A stretch of 64,000 bases of DNA from Bubalus kerabau. Its lineage: Eukaryota > Chordata > Mammalia > Artiodactyla > Bovidae. Made by a program: the position numbers and the translations under genes. Within the stretch, counting starts at the first letter, position 1, and each line of letters starts with the position of its first letter. Shown piece after piece: positions 1 to 11,497 of this stretch. The stretch is from NCBI RefSeq assembly GCF_029407905.1, contig NC_073628.1:48443501-48507500 (forward strand), given 5' to 3'. The notes below the pieces were generated by a model, which was given only the letters and a program-made list of their open reading frames with translations, had not been told where the DNA came from and searched no databases.

Positions 1-564
1 CCAACTCTCACATCCATACATGACCACAGGAAAAACCATAGCCTTGACTAGACGAACTTTGTTGGCAAAGTAATGTCTCTGCTTTTGAATATGCTATCTA
101 GGTTGGTCATAACTTTCCTTCCAAGGAGTAAGTGTCTTTTAATTTCATGTCTGCAGTCACCATCTGCAGTGATTTTGGAGCCCAGAAAAATAAAGTCTGA
201 CACTGTTTCACTGTTTCCTCATCTATTTCCCATGAAGTGGTGGGACCGGATGCCATGATCTTTGTTTTCTGAATGTTGAGCTTTAAGCCAACTTTTCACT
301 CTCCTCTTTCACTTTCATCAAGAGGCTTTTGAGTTCCTCTTCACTTTCTGCCATAAGGGTGGTGTCATCTGCATATCTGAGGTTATTGAGATTTCTCCCG
401 GCAATCTTGATTCCAGCTTGTGTTTCTTCCAGTCCAGCGTTTCTCATGATGTACTCTGCATATAAGTTAAATAAACAGGGTGACAATATACAGCCTTGAC
501 GAACTTCTTTTCCTATTTGGAACCAGTCTGTTGTTCCATGTCCAGTTCTAACTGTTGCTTCCTG
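1..564 (-). mobile_element. BovB LINE, 3' half fragment (enters from left edge)
   Basis: Minus-strand translation gives the RTE-type reverse transcriptase region, including the YADD catalytic box (NLRYADDTTLMAES, around 355-400), then the segment ending before the C-terminal tail. The copy runs off the left edge and stops abruptly at 564, where an AT repeat replaces the expected continuation of the RT. Frames are interrupted. This is a dead retrotransposon fragment, not a host gene. Confidence 0.95.
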
Positions 565-589
565 ATATATATATATATATATATATATA
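565..589. repeat. (TA)n microsatellite
   Basis: About 12 uninterrupted AT dinucleotides sit exactly at the junction between the BovB fragment and a BOV-A2 fragment. Confidence 0.95.
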
Positions 590-590
590 C

Positions 591-705
591 GCCTGGAGAA
601 TCCCAGGGACTGGTGAGCCTGGTGGGCTGCCATCTCTGGGGGAGGGGGGTAGTCGCACAGAGTTGGACACGACTGAAACGACTTAGCAGCAGCAGCAGCA
701 GCATA
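591..705 (+). mobile_element. BOV-A2 SINE, second-monomer fragment
   Basis: The sequence begins inside the second monomer (CCTGGAGAATCCCAGGGA) and ends with the GACTTAGCAGCAGCAG tail typical of BOV-A2. The first monomer is missing. Confidence 0.9.
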
Positions 706-724
706 CACACACACACACACACAC

Positions 725-778
<54 letters not shown>

Positions 779-790
779 ACACACACACAT
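703..790. repeat. Compound (AC)n-(TA)n-(AC)n microsatellite
   Basis: A CA-rich run, then about 12 TA units, then a second CA-rich run, directly abutting the CAG tail of the SINE fragment. SINE tails commonly seed microsatellites. The block is probably length-polymorphic. Confidence 0.95.
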
Positions 791-794
791 ATTC

Positions 795-925
795 TTTTTA
801 AGATTTTTCTCTCCTATAGGTTTTTAAAAAATATTGAGTACAGTTCCCTGTGCTATACAGAGGTCCTTATTGGTTAACTATTACATATATAATAGTTTCA
901 TCTGTTATTCCCAACCGAAGACACC
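795..925 (-). mobile_element. L1 LINE 3' end fragment
   Basis: Contains, in reverse orientation, the artiodactyl L1 3' region (AGTTCCCTGTGCTATACAG, GGTCCTTATTGG). The same module appears forward at 17.03-17.22 kb, which supports the assignment. Confidence 0.7.
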
Positions 926-1790
926 ACTAGGAAAGAATCTGCTTCCAAACTCACTAAGTATTCATTTCCTTAAAGGACTGTATGACTGAAAGTCCCAAGT
1001 CTTACTGGCAATTGACGGAATCTGCCCTCTGGTCCCAGAGGCCACCTACAGCTCCCTGCTGTGGGACTCTCTCCTTAAAAGTTCATAATGTGGATGTTTA
1101 CTTCTTCAAGAAAAGGAGGAGAATTTGTCACTCTCACTAAGACACACCCTAAGAAAAGATAATCAGAGAGTGGCATCTCCTTGCTTGTTCCATTTAATAC
1201 AGCTTAACCAAGGGAGTGACATGCCATCATGTTACTTAGCATCTTCCATCAGTTAGAAGCAAGGCACTGGTTCCAAACATTGCTTAAAATTGTTAAAACT
1301 GTGTTACATACTGGAGGTTACCTTAGCATGTGTCCACCACAAGGACCCACCTTTGTGTTCTATAGATGTGGGAGGGAGGGGAAATGATTCTCAGAGGAAT
1401 TATTACAAAGTAGATGAGCTGGCAGACACAATAAAATGTATCCATAACCTCTGCTAAGACCAAGTGACATTGAGATAATTTCATGCTATTCTTTTAGGAG
1501 TTAAAGAAGTAACAGCAGGCATCTGTCTCTAGTTTCTGTCTTTAATAAGAACATATCTAATGTTTCTTCTTTAAATAATGCTTTAGGTTTCAGTTGGTTT
1601 TCTTTACCTTGTTGCCACAGCATCACTTTATTTCTAATTAACAAGATTCTGAATGGATTTTAAATATCAAATGTCCTTTAGGTGTCATTGAGTTGTCATT
1701 TTTCTCCTTTGATTATTAATGCAATGATTTAGAATGATATATTTTCTCATTTTCAATCATCTTTACATTTGGGGAATAAATCCCACTTAG
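926..1790. other. Unassigned non-coding DNA
   Basis: No open frame of note, no recognisable young repeat and no RNA gene. Base composition is ordinary for this window. Confidence 0.6.
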
Positions 1791-1828
1791 AGTTGTTGTT
1801 CAGTTGCTCAGTCATGTCCGACTTTTAA
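1791..1828 (-). mobile_element. BovB/SINE 3'-terminal scrap
   Basis: A short GTTGTTCAGTTGCTCAGTCA-type stretch matches the reverse complement of the shared BovB/Bov-A 3' end. Only about 38 bases remain. Confidence 0.7.
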
Positions 1829-3111
1829 GATACTTGTAAATATTCCATGGAGGTGGGGGTTGATTTGAGATTGTAATATCTACACTTACAGAAGTCTCCA
1901 ATATTAGTTTTTTGCATGCAATTTTTATCAGCATTTGGTGTCAATATAATAATATTGTAGCAGCCTTTCCATTTTTGTATACTCTGGAATGGTTAAAGTA
2001 GCAAGGAAAGTGTTTCATGAAGTTATGGTTGAAATTCCCCAAAATTGACATTAATTCAAAAAGTTTAATGAAGATAAGGAATCATTTCTAAGACAGGATT
2101 AAATCACTTTCATGGTGATTGACCAATTAAGGTTCTGTCCTTCATAGGTCAGTTTTCTTATGTCAGTTCACAGTGTACGTTTAGATTTTCACAGCTTGTG
2201 ATAAACTCTCACCCACCAATTGACCATGTACCTCACCTACTGGAAACACCTTGCCTTAGTCTTTGCCCTTTGTATCAGGTTGGGAAATATTTTCTGAAAG
2301 AAATGGTATTAAATATTTTATGCCTTGTGGGCCAATAATAAAATTCATATATATATATCTATATATATCTCCAAGAGAATACAATCATTTAAAAACACAA
2401 AAACTGGTCTCTGTCTCTGGGTCTTTAAAAAAGAAAAACAAAAGAGACTATAGTCTGGATTTTGCTAGTAAGTCATAGTGTGCCAATCTCTGCTTATACC
2501 ATTCATCTTAATTTATTGAAAATTTAATGTGGGCAAGCAAGTACAATAAGCAAAAAAATATAGTATAAGGGAGCTTCATACTGCTATAAAAAGTCCATTC
2601 TGTTTGTTTGTTTGTTTTAGAGGAAATTGGAAACTTCAAGAACAGTTTTTACCCCTGATTCATTTTAATTTTTTAGATATACATAAGTATATAGATGTTT
2701 ACATAGACACATACATATATGCATTACATAGGTTTTAGTATACATGTTATTAGCCTTTTAATTATGTTTCTTCCCTCTTTCATTTCTCTCACTTTTCCAA
2801 AGCCCTTGAAAACATAATTTATACACTTTCATATTTTCCTCTGGGATCATATTATCTTACAAAATACACTTATCAGAAATTATGCACATTTATATCCATT
2901 AGAAATATACTTATCATTTGCATTTTATGACAATAAAATAATTTAAGCACATTCCATTCTGCTTTTTTAAAAAATATTAAGAATGCTTCATGTAAATTCC
3001 TGATTATGAATTGGGAGAGTTCAAATTCATGGTTTCTAAAGATTGTGCCATATTCTTTACTGTGTCACATAATTTATACAGAAATTGACCAGCTGAAAGG
3101 CACTCATTATT
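1829..3111. other. Unassigned AT-rich DNA with short simple repeats
   Basis: Holds an AT run near 2347-2371 and a GTTT run near 2603-2619. Otherwise I see no gene or recognisable element. The open frame at 2263-2478 has no recognisable similarity and sits in low-complexity sequence. Confidence 0.55.
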
Positions 3112-3119
3112 CCCTAAGT

Positions 3120-3406
3120 GGAGAAGGCAATGGCACCCCTCTCCAGTACTCTTGCCTGGAAAATCCCATGGATGGAGGAGCCTGGTGGGCTGCAGTCCAT
3201 GGGGTCACTAAGAGTCGGACACGACTGAGAGACTTCACTTTTACTTTTCACTTTCATGCATTGGAGAGGGAAATGGCAACCCACTCCAGTGTTCTTGCCT
3301 GGAGAATCCCAGGGACGGGGGAGCCTGGTGGGCTGCCGTCTATGGGGTCGCACAGTGTCGGACACGACTGAAGTGACTTAGCAGCAGCAGCAGCAGCAGC
3401 AGCATG
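3120..3406 (+). mobile_element. BOV-A2 SINE, full length, with TSD
   Basis: Two Bov-A monomers in tandem (GGAGAAGGCAATGGCACC... then GGAGAGGGAAATGGCAACCC...) end in a (CAG)n tail. It is flanked by the 8-base direct repeat CCCTAAGT at 3112-3119 and 3407-3414, which fixes the insertion boundaries. The open frames across it on both strands are translated SINE. Confidence 0.97.
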
Positions 3407-3414
3407 CCCTAAGT

Positions 3415-4379
3415 ATTGTTTTGAGTTTGTTTTCCTTGACATTTGGTGTTGCACATACTTGTGTTTATATCCTTAGGAGTATTTACTTTGTGCAATTGAC
3501 TCCAAAGAGGAGAATTTGTTGTTAAAGGATATATTTATTTTATTAGCTATATATATATTTATTTTATAGCTATATAATTTTATTAGCTATTTATTAGCTT
3601 TACTTTCTAATAAATTTAAATAATTTACATTTATGTAACAAATATATGAGTAAATGTGAGCAAATATATTGCCCACATCCTGCTAGTAGTAAGGATTGAA
3701 ATTGTTTTTAGTTTTATTCATTTTAGATAATATAATGTATTGTTTTCTTATACATTTTTAATAAAACAAAAAAATTTGCAGTAAAGCTTATAGAAAACAG
3801 TTAGAAATACAAAGACTCTTGAAAATTATCAAGAAGGTAATTAAGACCCAGTTTTAAGGAGGCAATTCACAGAAAAGCAAATCAAAATCTCAATGATCCA
3901 ACAGAAAATACACAACTCAAAAGGAAAATGAAAATGAAAACTATAATGGGAAATATATCCTTTGATCTGAATTCCCTCTCTTATTTCTGCTGATTTGATT
4001 AAAGCAGCACTAATGTTCTTCAAAATTTTCTTTACTACCTTTCAACAATGATTCTTCTGCATAACAGTTAATGCTCCAACTGCGTCTGCAGTAAATTTAT
4101 ATCCTATTTCTATACAATTGATATATTTATCATATAAAGAATTTCTACATGATAAAATGGCCAATGTTTACAATAGTTGATATATTTTTATTTTATCAAG
4201 AATAATTTATAGTATATTCTCATAAAATTTGTTCATAACCTTATTTTATTCATCTTTATAAAAGTTGAATATATATTCTTCATTATAAAAGTTTTATAAA
4301 TTGTTTATATTCTGATAAAGAGAACTTCTTTACAAATATTGAATTCATATCTAGCTGTCTTACTTATTTAAAAAATCAA
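3415..4379. other. Unassigned AT-rich DNA
   Basis: Strongly A+T-rich, with TATATT clusters near 3540-3600. No gene or confidently assignable repeat. Parts may be old L1 3'-flank sequence, but I cannot align it by eye. Confidence 0.5.
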
Positions 4380-5335
4380 TGCTAGCAGTTTGCTACTAGA
4401 ACTTTCTTGGTGTTATAGACATGCAATCATATCATTGACAAAAATGAACACCCTATGCCTTTAACAATGTTTATAGTGGCTTTTATGTTTTTGATTCATT
4501 ACATTCTTAGGATATTATTAAATGGTGCTGTGATATCTCCTTATAGTTTTGCTTATTGGATTGGATTTAACATTTCATCGTTGTTACAGTGCATACTGGG
4601 GGAATTTGATAAATGGTAATTATAATATTCTAGTAATTGCTTCCATTTTACTTATAGAGTTATTAGAAAGAGCTGCTAAGTTTTATCAAATTCTTTTTCA
4701 TCATTGATTCATATGACCTAATTATTTTCTTCTTTAATTGGTTATTATAATAAACAATGTTGTTAGGCTTCCTGATATTGAATCATTTTCTCTGTCACTA
4801 AACCCACATTGCTATAGTATATTATTCTTATTACAATATGGAGGGATTTAACTTTTAATATTTTATTTAAATCTTTTGTCTATGTATATATACAAGTACA
4901 TTCTATGGATTTCTTTTTATGTGAACTCCCAATCAAATGTTATCTCTAAGAATATTCTGATCTTGGAATTTTCCATTTGTTTCAATGGCCTGAAAAGTTT
5001 TCTAAATATGAATACCATCTGCTATTAATATTAAAGGAAAACAGAAACTATTTAATAAACACTTCTGATCTTATTGTCCTTTTACAATAGATTTTTAATC
5101 ACTTTGCAATCTCATCTATTTTGATGTTTCCATTGCAGATTTCTAATTTTGTGTCAACTTTTAAAATTTTATATTTTGCTCAGAAATTATTCATTTCTAA
5201 GTTTTGGAATAAAATATCTTTGAAATGCAAAGCTATTCTCTCATAAATTTTAACTATTTTATCTGTGGTTGTGTCCTTTTCTCCCATCTAACCTTTTTTA
5301 TTTTTGCTATCTTTTTTAAAAAATCAGATTAATGT
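4380..5335 (-). mobile_element. Old L1 LINE ORF2 fragment
   Basis: The reverse complement reads as decayed mammalian L1 ORF2 reverse-transcriptase sequence. The plus strand carries diverged versions of recurrent L1 antisense phrases (for example TTTTATCAAATTCTTTTTCATC near 4681-4702). Every frame is broken, consistent with an old copy. Boundaries are approximate. Confidence 0.6.
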
Positions 5336-6354
5336 TCACATATTTACTTATAAAATATTTTTTTAATCTTGACAAAATATATGAAATAGTTATTACCATC
5401 TCTGGGTTACAGATGAGACATGAGTTTCTCCCAATCAATGTCGTGCATTTTCAATTATAAAATCCATTTTATATCCTAGAACAGTGGCAGTATTTCCTAG
5501 TACTGGTAAACCTGTATGTTAAGATAATATTTTTGGCTGCTAACTAAACAACAATTGAAAAAAATTGTAGCAATGCTTGTGTTCTTTAATATAAGTATTA
5601 TACTTATAAAATTTTATGTAAGGATATAACTAAGATTATACAGAAAGATTACACTAACTTGGAATGCTTAATGTAAAATAACCTAAGATATTAAAAAAAG
5701 TTGAGACAAAATAAATGACCACAAAAAAGCTTTGGCTAGATAAACAATAGCACAATACTACAATGAAATGATTAAGCACATTAGCTATGCAGTCATCTGA
5801 AAGCTTCTCTAGCATTACTGATATGGAAAAATATTCACAGAATAATACTAAGATGACAAAAAATTTATCTCCTATATAATCCAATTTTTAAAAATGGATA
5901 CATGTGAAAATATCTGAAATGTTAACTTAGTTTAAAACTGGTAGAATTATGAATGTTATTCACTTTTTATTTCCTTATTTTTTCTATAACAATCATATTC
6001 TCATGTAACGGAATATCTAAACCTATTTATTTAAATATTTAAACTAAATATAATGATTTTGAGCCCATTATAAGTAACAATATCTTTGAGTTCTTAAACT
6101 TTCTGACATAGTGAATCATTTCAGTGATGGAAAAGAGCTTATAGGGTATTTAAGCTATCACTTTATTTATCCACACATTGATTCAGTCAAAAGTGACACA
6201 TTTAGTTGAACAAAAAGACCCAGAACAAATGTCACCAGCAGAGTATTTGATTTCTGTAATCTCGCAGCTAAAACTGTTACCTTCAAACTCTGCCCTTCAT
6301 ACACATTTCACTTCAAGGCATTTATTACTCTACAATTTTAATACAGATACTTGT
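5336..6354. other. Unassigned AT-rich DNA
   Basis: No supported gene. The short open frames at 5654-5884 and 6178-6378 have no recognisable similarity and lack any supporting context. Confidence 0.55.
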
Positions 6355-6505
6355 ACAGCCACTGCTACTAGACTGTAATTTCCATAAAGCATGAAAACGT
6401 ATTTTGGTCACCTTTGTATCTCCAATTGTGCACATCACATTTAAATAACATAAGTGGTGGATTTTGTGATGGAATAAATAAATGAATGCATAAATGAGAG
6501 TTAGT
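6355..6505 (+). mobile_element. L2-like LINE 3' end
   Basis: The series TAGACTGTAATTTCCATAAA, then TTTGTATCTCCA, then an AATAAATAAATGAATG-type end follows the order of the L2 3' end (gene-desert mammal-wide repeat). It is diverged. Confidence 0.5.
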
Positions 6506-6602
6506 GATAAGACTGCTACTGTATTTGAAGACTTATGAATAAAGAGGTGTGTCATAGCTTTGAATTTCTAGAAACAAAGCCTCAACCAAGGGTAACATAC
6601 CA

Positions 6603-6797
6603 ATTCATGTCTGACTCTTTGTGACCCCATGGACTGTTGGCTTACCAGGCTCCTCTGTCCATGGAATTCTCCAGGTAAGAATGCTGGAGTAGGTAGCCAT
6701 TCCCTTCTCCAGGAGATTTTCCCAACCCAGGGATTGAATCTCAGTCTCCCATGTTGCAGGAAGATTCTTTACCATCTGAGCCACGAGGGAAGCTCCA
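6603..6797 (-). mobile_element. Bov-tA SINE
   Basis: Reverse complement has a tRNA-derived head (GAGGGAAGCTCC end here, with the B-box-like GGGATTGAATCTC) followed by the Bov-A body. Diverged copy. Confidence 0.93.
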
Positions 6798-6826
6798 AAG
6801 ATTTTTATAGGGCATATAATTTCAAA

Positions 6827-7012
6827 GGGCTTCCCTGGTGGCTCAGCAGTAAAGAATGCACCAGCTAATGCAGGAGACACAAGTTTGATCCCTAAGTTAG
6901 GAAGATCCCCTGGAGAAGGAAATGGCAACTCACCCCAGTATTCTTGACTGGGAAATCCCACAGAGGAGCCTGGTGGTCTACAGTCCACAGGGCTTGCAAA
7001 GAGTTGCACGTA
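6827..7012 (+). mobile_element. Bov-tA SINE, forming an inverted pair with its neighbour
   Basis: Starts with the head GGGCTTCCCTGGTGGCTCAG and runs to the CAAAGAGTTGCACG 3' end. It lies 29 bases from an oppositely oriented copy, so the two form an imperfect inverted repeat of about 190-base arms. Confidence 0.95.
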
Positions 7013-7573
7013 ACCATGTCTTAGTAAATTATAGCAACAGCATACTTTCAAGGTAATCAAAGGAAAAGAGAGTTGAGCCATACAAGGCGATGACGTACTG
7101 TGTTGGCCATTCCTTCTTGACAAGTCACAATACACACCTCAAGTACATCCACGACATCATAGAGAAAACACTCTTCAGAACTATATATCAGAAGGAAAAA
7201 TGGAGATAAAGACAACCCATCTTCCTGTTCCATCTGTCTCCTGTCTTCCCTTGCTTAAAGTTTGCCCTATGGGGAACTAACCATATCAGATCCCACACCT
7301 CCTCACACTCACTTCCAGAATTCATAACCTTTTTGCAACATTTCAGAATGTCAGATCCATGTCTTGTGTTATCTTGAGATGTCTGAAATTTCTGGAAAGA
7401 GCCAGAAGTTCCAGCTCTGAGCCTGGGGGAGGCCTCAGAAAATACACCTCATGGTCTGCCTTGGCATCAGTAAACCAGAAGTTGAGGGAGATAAGTAGCC
7501 AGGGGGGCGGAAAGAGAGATTTGACTGAGAGAATTTAAGGAGGTGCAGAAGATGTATTCAATAAAAGGCAATG
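7013..7573. other. Unassigned DNA
   Basis: No gene or recognised repeat. Less AT-rich than the flanks to the left. Confidence 0.5.
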
Positions 7574-7785
7574 TCTGTGTGTGCTCAGTTGCTCAGTTGT
7601 GTCTCACTCTTTGTGGCCCCATGGACTATAACCCAGCAGGCTCCTCCATCCCTGGAATTTTCAGGCAAGAATACTAGAGTGGGTAGCCCTTTCCTACGCC
7701 AGGGAAATCTTAACAACCCAGGATCAAATCTGAGCCTCTCGCATCTCCTGTAGGCAGACTCTTTCTTCTATGCCCCCTGGGAGAA
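7574..7785 (-). mobile_element. Bov-tA SINE
   Basis: Reverse complement carries the Bov-A body and a decayed tRNA-like head ending near the GGGGGCATAG equivalent. Several substitutions from the consensus suggest an older copy. Confidence 0.9.
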
Positions 7786-8323
7786 ACTGACGTACAAACA
7801 AATCATTAGTTATCGTTAAGGTCACAAACTATAGCTATTAAAACTTGGAATCTAGTGTGAGACATTCTCCAAAATGTAGGAAAAAAATGAAATCACTATC
7901 CTATGAGAGTAAAACCAAAACAATGCATTATGTATTTGTGAAAAGATATGCAAACAATTAACATTAATTAATAGTTAATGCTTAGTGCAATCTAGTCATT
8001 TTTTAAAATTCTCACTTGGTACATAAAATTCTTAAAGATATCATTAAACTTTTTATTATTATAATTTAAAATTTAAAGATTAGAAAAGTGCCCCGAATCA
8101 CATGGCTAGTATGTTGTACAGGTGATTTAAAGCCCAGGATATCTGATTCCAGAGATGGTCCACCTGATGTATCAACCCCCAAATTTCAACAACACAAATG
8201 ACTTACAAGGTGAAAACTGTGTCTTTCCTGAAACTCTCAGAAGGCTTACCATGAAGAATCAGTCATCCATGGCAACTAAAGGCAACAGAATCACAGAGTG
8301 AAAAAAGCACTGTCCAAGGTATT
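7786..8323 (+). mobile_element. Unassigned DNA containing a MIR-like SINE (about 8055-8175)
   Basis: The stretch at 8065-8165 (AAAGTGCCCCGAATCACATGGCTAGTATG... then CCAGGATATCTGATTCCAGAG) follows the MIR core order. Only the strand of the MIR-like part is meant. The rest has no assignment. Confidence 0.5.
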
Positions 8324-8710
8324 GTCACCGAAGAATTGATGCTTTTGAACTGTGGTGTTGGAGAAGACTCTTGAGAGTCCCTTGGACTGCAAGGAGATCA
8401 AACCAAACAAACCTAAAGAATATCAAGCATGAAAATTCATTGGAAGGACTGATACTGCAGCTGAAGCTCCAATACTTTGGCCATCTGATGCAAAGAGTCA
8501 AATCATTGGAAAAGATCCAGATTCTGGGAAAGATTGAGGGCAGGAGGAAAAAGGGGCAACAGAGGATGAGATGGTTGGATGGCATCATCAACTCAATGGA
8601 CATAAGTTTGAGCAAACTCTGGGAGACAATGAAAAACAGGTAAGCCTGGTATGTTGCAGTCCATGGGGTCCCAGAGAGTCAGACAAAACTGAGTGCTGAA
8701 CAACAACACA
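8324..8710 (+). mobile_element. BovB LINE 3' end
   Basis: Encodes the last part of the BovB reverse transcriptase (RIDAFELWCWRRLLRVPWT-type to the terminal VTKSRTQL-like end) with interruptions. It ends in a GTGCTGAACAACAACACA tail and is 5' truncated. Confidence 0.95.
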
Positions 8711-9125
8711 TTAAAAAAAATCTTTAAAATAAAAAAGAATACATAGGGTTAATTTTGTCACCTAAAACACACATCTTCCGCCTCTTTGAGTCTTTGGTTT
8801 ATGTCATCCATCTCATATATTTAAAGGAGACTTTAATAATAAGACTAAAAGCTTTTATATTGAAATTAAATAAATATTTGATATAACAAAACTCTGTTAG
8901 CTTGATATTTTAAGGATCAAAATCTAGCAATCCTACTGGAGATATAAAAATTGGACTCTAGAGGCCTTTTGATGGATTTTAGTGTCAGTAAAGCAGAAGT
9001 AATACCTGGAGGGAATGCATTTTGTTACACGAAAGAAAAGACATTTTGTAAATTCTCAACTCACTGAGGTTTCAAATTCCTTGGGTCAAGGCCAATTTGC
9101 TTTCATTAACTGAAATATGATAGCA
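8711..9125. other. Unassigned DNA
   Basis: No gene or recognised repeat seen. Confidence 0.5.
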
Positions 9126-9837
9126 CAGTGGTCCCCTACCTTTTTGGCAACAGGAACTGGTTTCATGGAAGACAGTTTCCCACTGACTGGGGGGTTGGGG
9201 GTAAGTCTGGTGGTTTGGGGGTGACTCAAGCACACTGAATTCATTGTATACTTTACTTCTATTACTATCACATTGTGATAGATGATGAAATAATTATATA
9301 ACTCACCTTAATGCAGAATCAGGGGAGCCCAGAGCTTGTTTTCCTGCAATTAAATGGTCCCTTTAGGGGAGACGGGAGACAGTGACCCTCAAAGTATGTT
9401 GCTTATGTCCATTCTACTCCATAATCTCATTTTGGTTGCTCTCACTGCAGAAAATCCTGCTTTACAAAGATAAGATGTAGGAAATGAAAGCAGGCTTTTC
9501 AGGGCTTTTGTAGCAATCTGAGGATATTCCACCTTGAATTTAATTCAGAATATATAGAGATTGGAAGTTGTCCCAAACATATTTTTAAGGCCACCACCAT
9601 TTGTGATTGCAAGCAGTTGATCCTCTTCTAGCACAGGCAAAAAACAAAAAACGTTGATTCACCTGACTTATTCACAAATGGATTACAGATCCATTCCTTC
9701 CCACTCTGGGGGTCTTTTGTGCTTGTGAAGTAATGCTCATACTCTTTTGAAAGCTGAAATAGGTGATCACACACCAACTGGGAGGAAGAAGTCCTTGACT
9801 TAATCTTTAAAATTCTCTACTAATGTTTGGTGGTAGG

Positions 9838-9962
9838 TGGTAACTTGGCTCAGGCGTGTCCGACCCTTTGGGACCCCATGGACTGTAGCCTACCAGGCTC
9901 CTCCGTCCACGGGATGTTCCAGGCAAGAGTACTGGAGTGGGTTTCCAGTTCCCTCTCCTAAT
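9838..9962 (-). mobile_element. Bov-A/Bov-tA SINE fragment inside the hAT element
   Basis: Reverse complement of the Bov-A body (GACCCCATGGACTGTAGCC ... GAGTACTGGAGTGGG). No tRNA head is present. Confidence 0.9.
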
Positions 9963-10059
9963 TAAGAGGTCTACTAGTTAATAAACATCAGGTCTACTAA
10001 TGTTTGAAACATGTCAAAAATTGCAGCGTTCACTCATTGCCCCCATAAGTACCCTCTGG

Positions 10060-11095
10060 CTTTGAACGAGACCACTTAATCTGCCGACTTGAACATTGTT
10101 GTCATTCTCCCCTGAACTGATAGATTGAGTTTGTTGAGCAGGTTGAATACATCACACAAGTAAGCAAGTATTACGACCCATTCTTTGTCACTGAAATGTG
10201 CTGCCGGTGATGATTGTTTCTCTAAAAGAAATCTCTGAAATGGCTCACGTAACTCAGAAATTCTGGCCAATGGCCTACATTTAGAAAGGCATCTCACTTC
10301 TGTGTATAAGAGAAGACATGTGTGCTGTGTCCATCACCTCACTGAGCTGTGCCAACAGATGGAAAGTATGAGTTAAGGGCCTGTACTCTAACGTGGCTGA
10401 TAATTTTAATCACATCTTGTAAAATGTTGTTAATTTCAGGTGATGGTTTTTGGCTAGCCAGCATTTCTCTGTGGATGACACAGTGCATAGACCCACATTC
10501 AGAAGCAACCTCTTCGACTCAAGTAGTGAAACCAGAAAGTCATGGCGGCTGCTCCACCCATACTGCTGCTACTGCTGCTGCTGCTAAGTTGCTTCAGTCG
10601 TGTCTGACTCTGTGTGACCCCATAGAGACCCCATACTATACCACCACAAAATGACCAATTCAGCTTTCCTGATATGTATTCTTTCAAAGTCTTGAATAAT
10701 TCTGCAGTGATGATGTTGGTAGACAGCAAAAGTGCACGTAACATATCTTCATGCATATCCTCCTAAAAAATGTGTCTCATAAGAACAGGCATGGTTGCCT
10801 TGTTGTCAACATCCATAGACTCATCAACCTGGATTGCACACCATGGCACAATTATGCCTCAATATCTTTTGCTATTTCATCACTTTTCCTAGTCATGGAA
10901 CCACTTTTGAATGGCAATCTCTCCTAAAAGTTCATGACAGATGTCATTGGCAGCAGGTAGGATCAACTCTTCACCAAGAGTAAAGGGCTTCTTGGCTTTA
11001 GCAATGTGCTTAGCCCCTAAGAACGATGCCTTCAGCACAGACACATTTGATGAAGTCTGTTCTTCTTGTTCATGGGGTATTTTTTTGTTGTTGTT
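10060..11095 (-). pseudogene. hAT (Charlie-like) transposase relic
   Basis: Read on the minus strand from about 11095 down, the decayed frames show, in order: a segment of KPFTLGEELILPAA type (near 10985), a DEST-like catalytic-region relic, a segment resembling the stretch around the HCVIHRE motif, and the C-terminal segment FSDKEWVVILAYLCDVFNLL (about 10100-10200) followed by LNLSVQG. The last is the well-conserved hAT dimerisation-region signature of vertebrate Charlie elements and of host genes derived from them. Multiple stops and frameshifts, plus a BOV-A2 fragment at 10557-10633, split it. The longest open piece is 73 codons (10076-10297). A live domesticated gene would need an intact frame, so I call it dead. 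Confidence 0.85.
10557..10633 (-). mobile_element. BOV-A2 SINE tail fragment
   Basis: A (CTG)n run followed by CTAAGTTGCTTCAGTCGTG is the reverse complement of a BOV-A2 3' end. It lies inside the transposase relic. Confidence 0.9.
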
Positions 11096-11289
11096 TGCTT
11101 GTTTTTCATTTTGAAAAACTCCAAAGTTTATTTTTTAATGCAAAGTGTTTAGTCTCCATGTGGTGAAGCAGTTTTTAAGGTGTCATGACTTTGTTGGATA
11201 GCCGGTTGCCATATATTATACAAAGCTGGCTTGGTGAATGTGTTTCATCTGTTGCAATGAACCCATAACTTAAGTAGGACTCTTGGTAT

Positions 11290-11497
11290 TTGACTTCCGT
11301 GGTGGCTCAGTAATAAGGAATACTGCTGCCAATGCAAAAGATGCATAAGACACAGGTTCAGTCTCTGGGTTGGGAAGATCCCTTGAAGAAGAAAATGGCA
11401 ACCCACTCCAGTGTCCTTTTCTGGAAAATTCCATGGACAGAGGAGCCCGGTGGGCTACAGCCCATGGGGTCACAAAGAGTCGAACATGACTGAGCAC
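11290..11497 (+). mobile_element. Bov-tA SINE inside the hAT element
   Basis: tRNA-like head (GACTTCCGTGGTGGCTCAG) and Bov-A body ending CAAAGAGTCGAACATGACTG. Confidence 0.93.

Noticed and set aside
3380..3406. Poly-serine/poly-alanine or polyglutamine-type coding repeats
   Set aside because: They are translations of the (CAG)n tail of BOV-A2 in various frames.
6827..6900. tRNA gene (here and in other Bov-tA heads)
   Set aside because: A- and B-box-like motifs come from the tRNA-derived SINE head; no complete cloverleaf is expected and each copy continues into Bov-A sequence.
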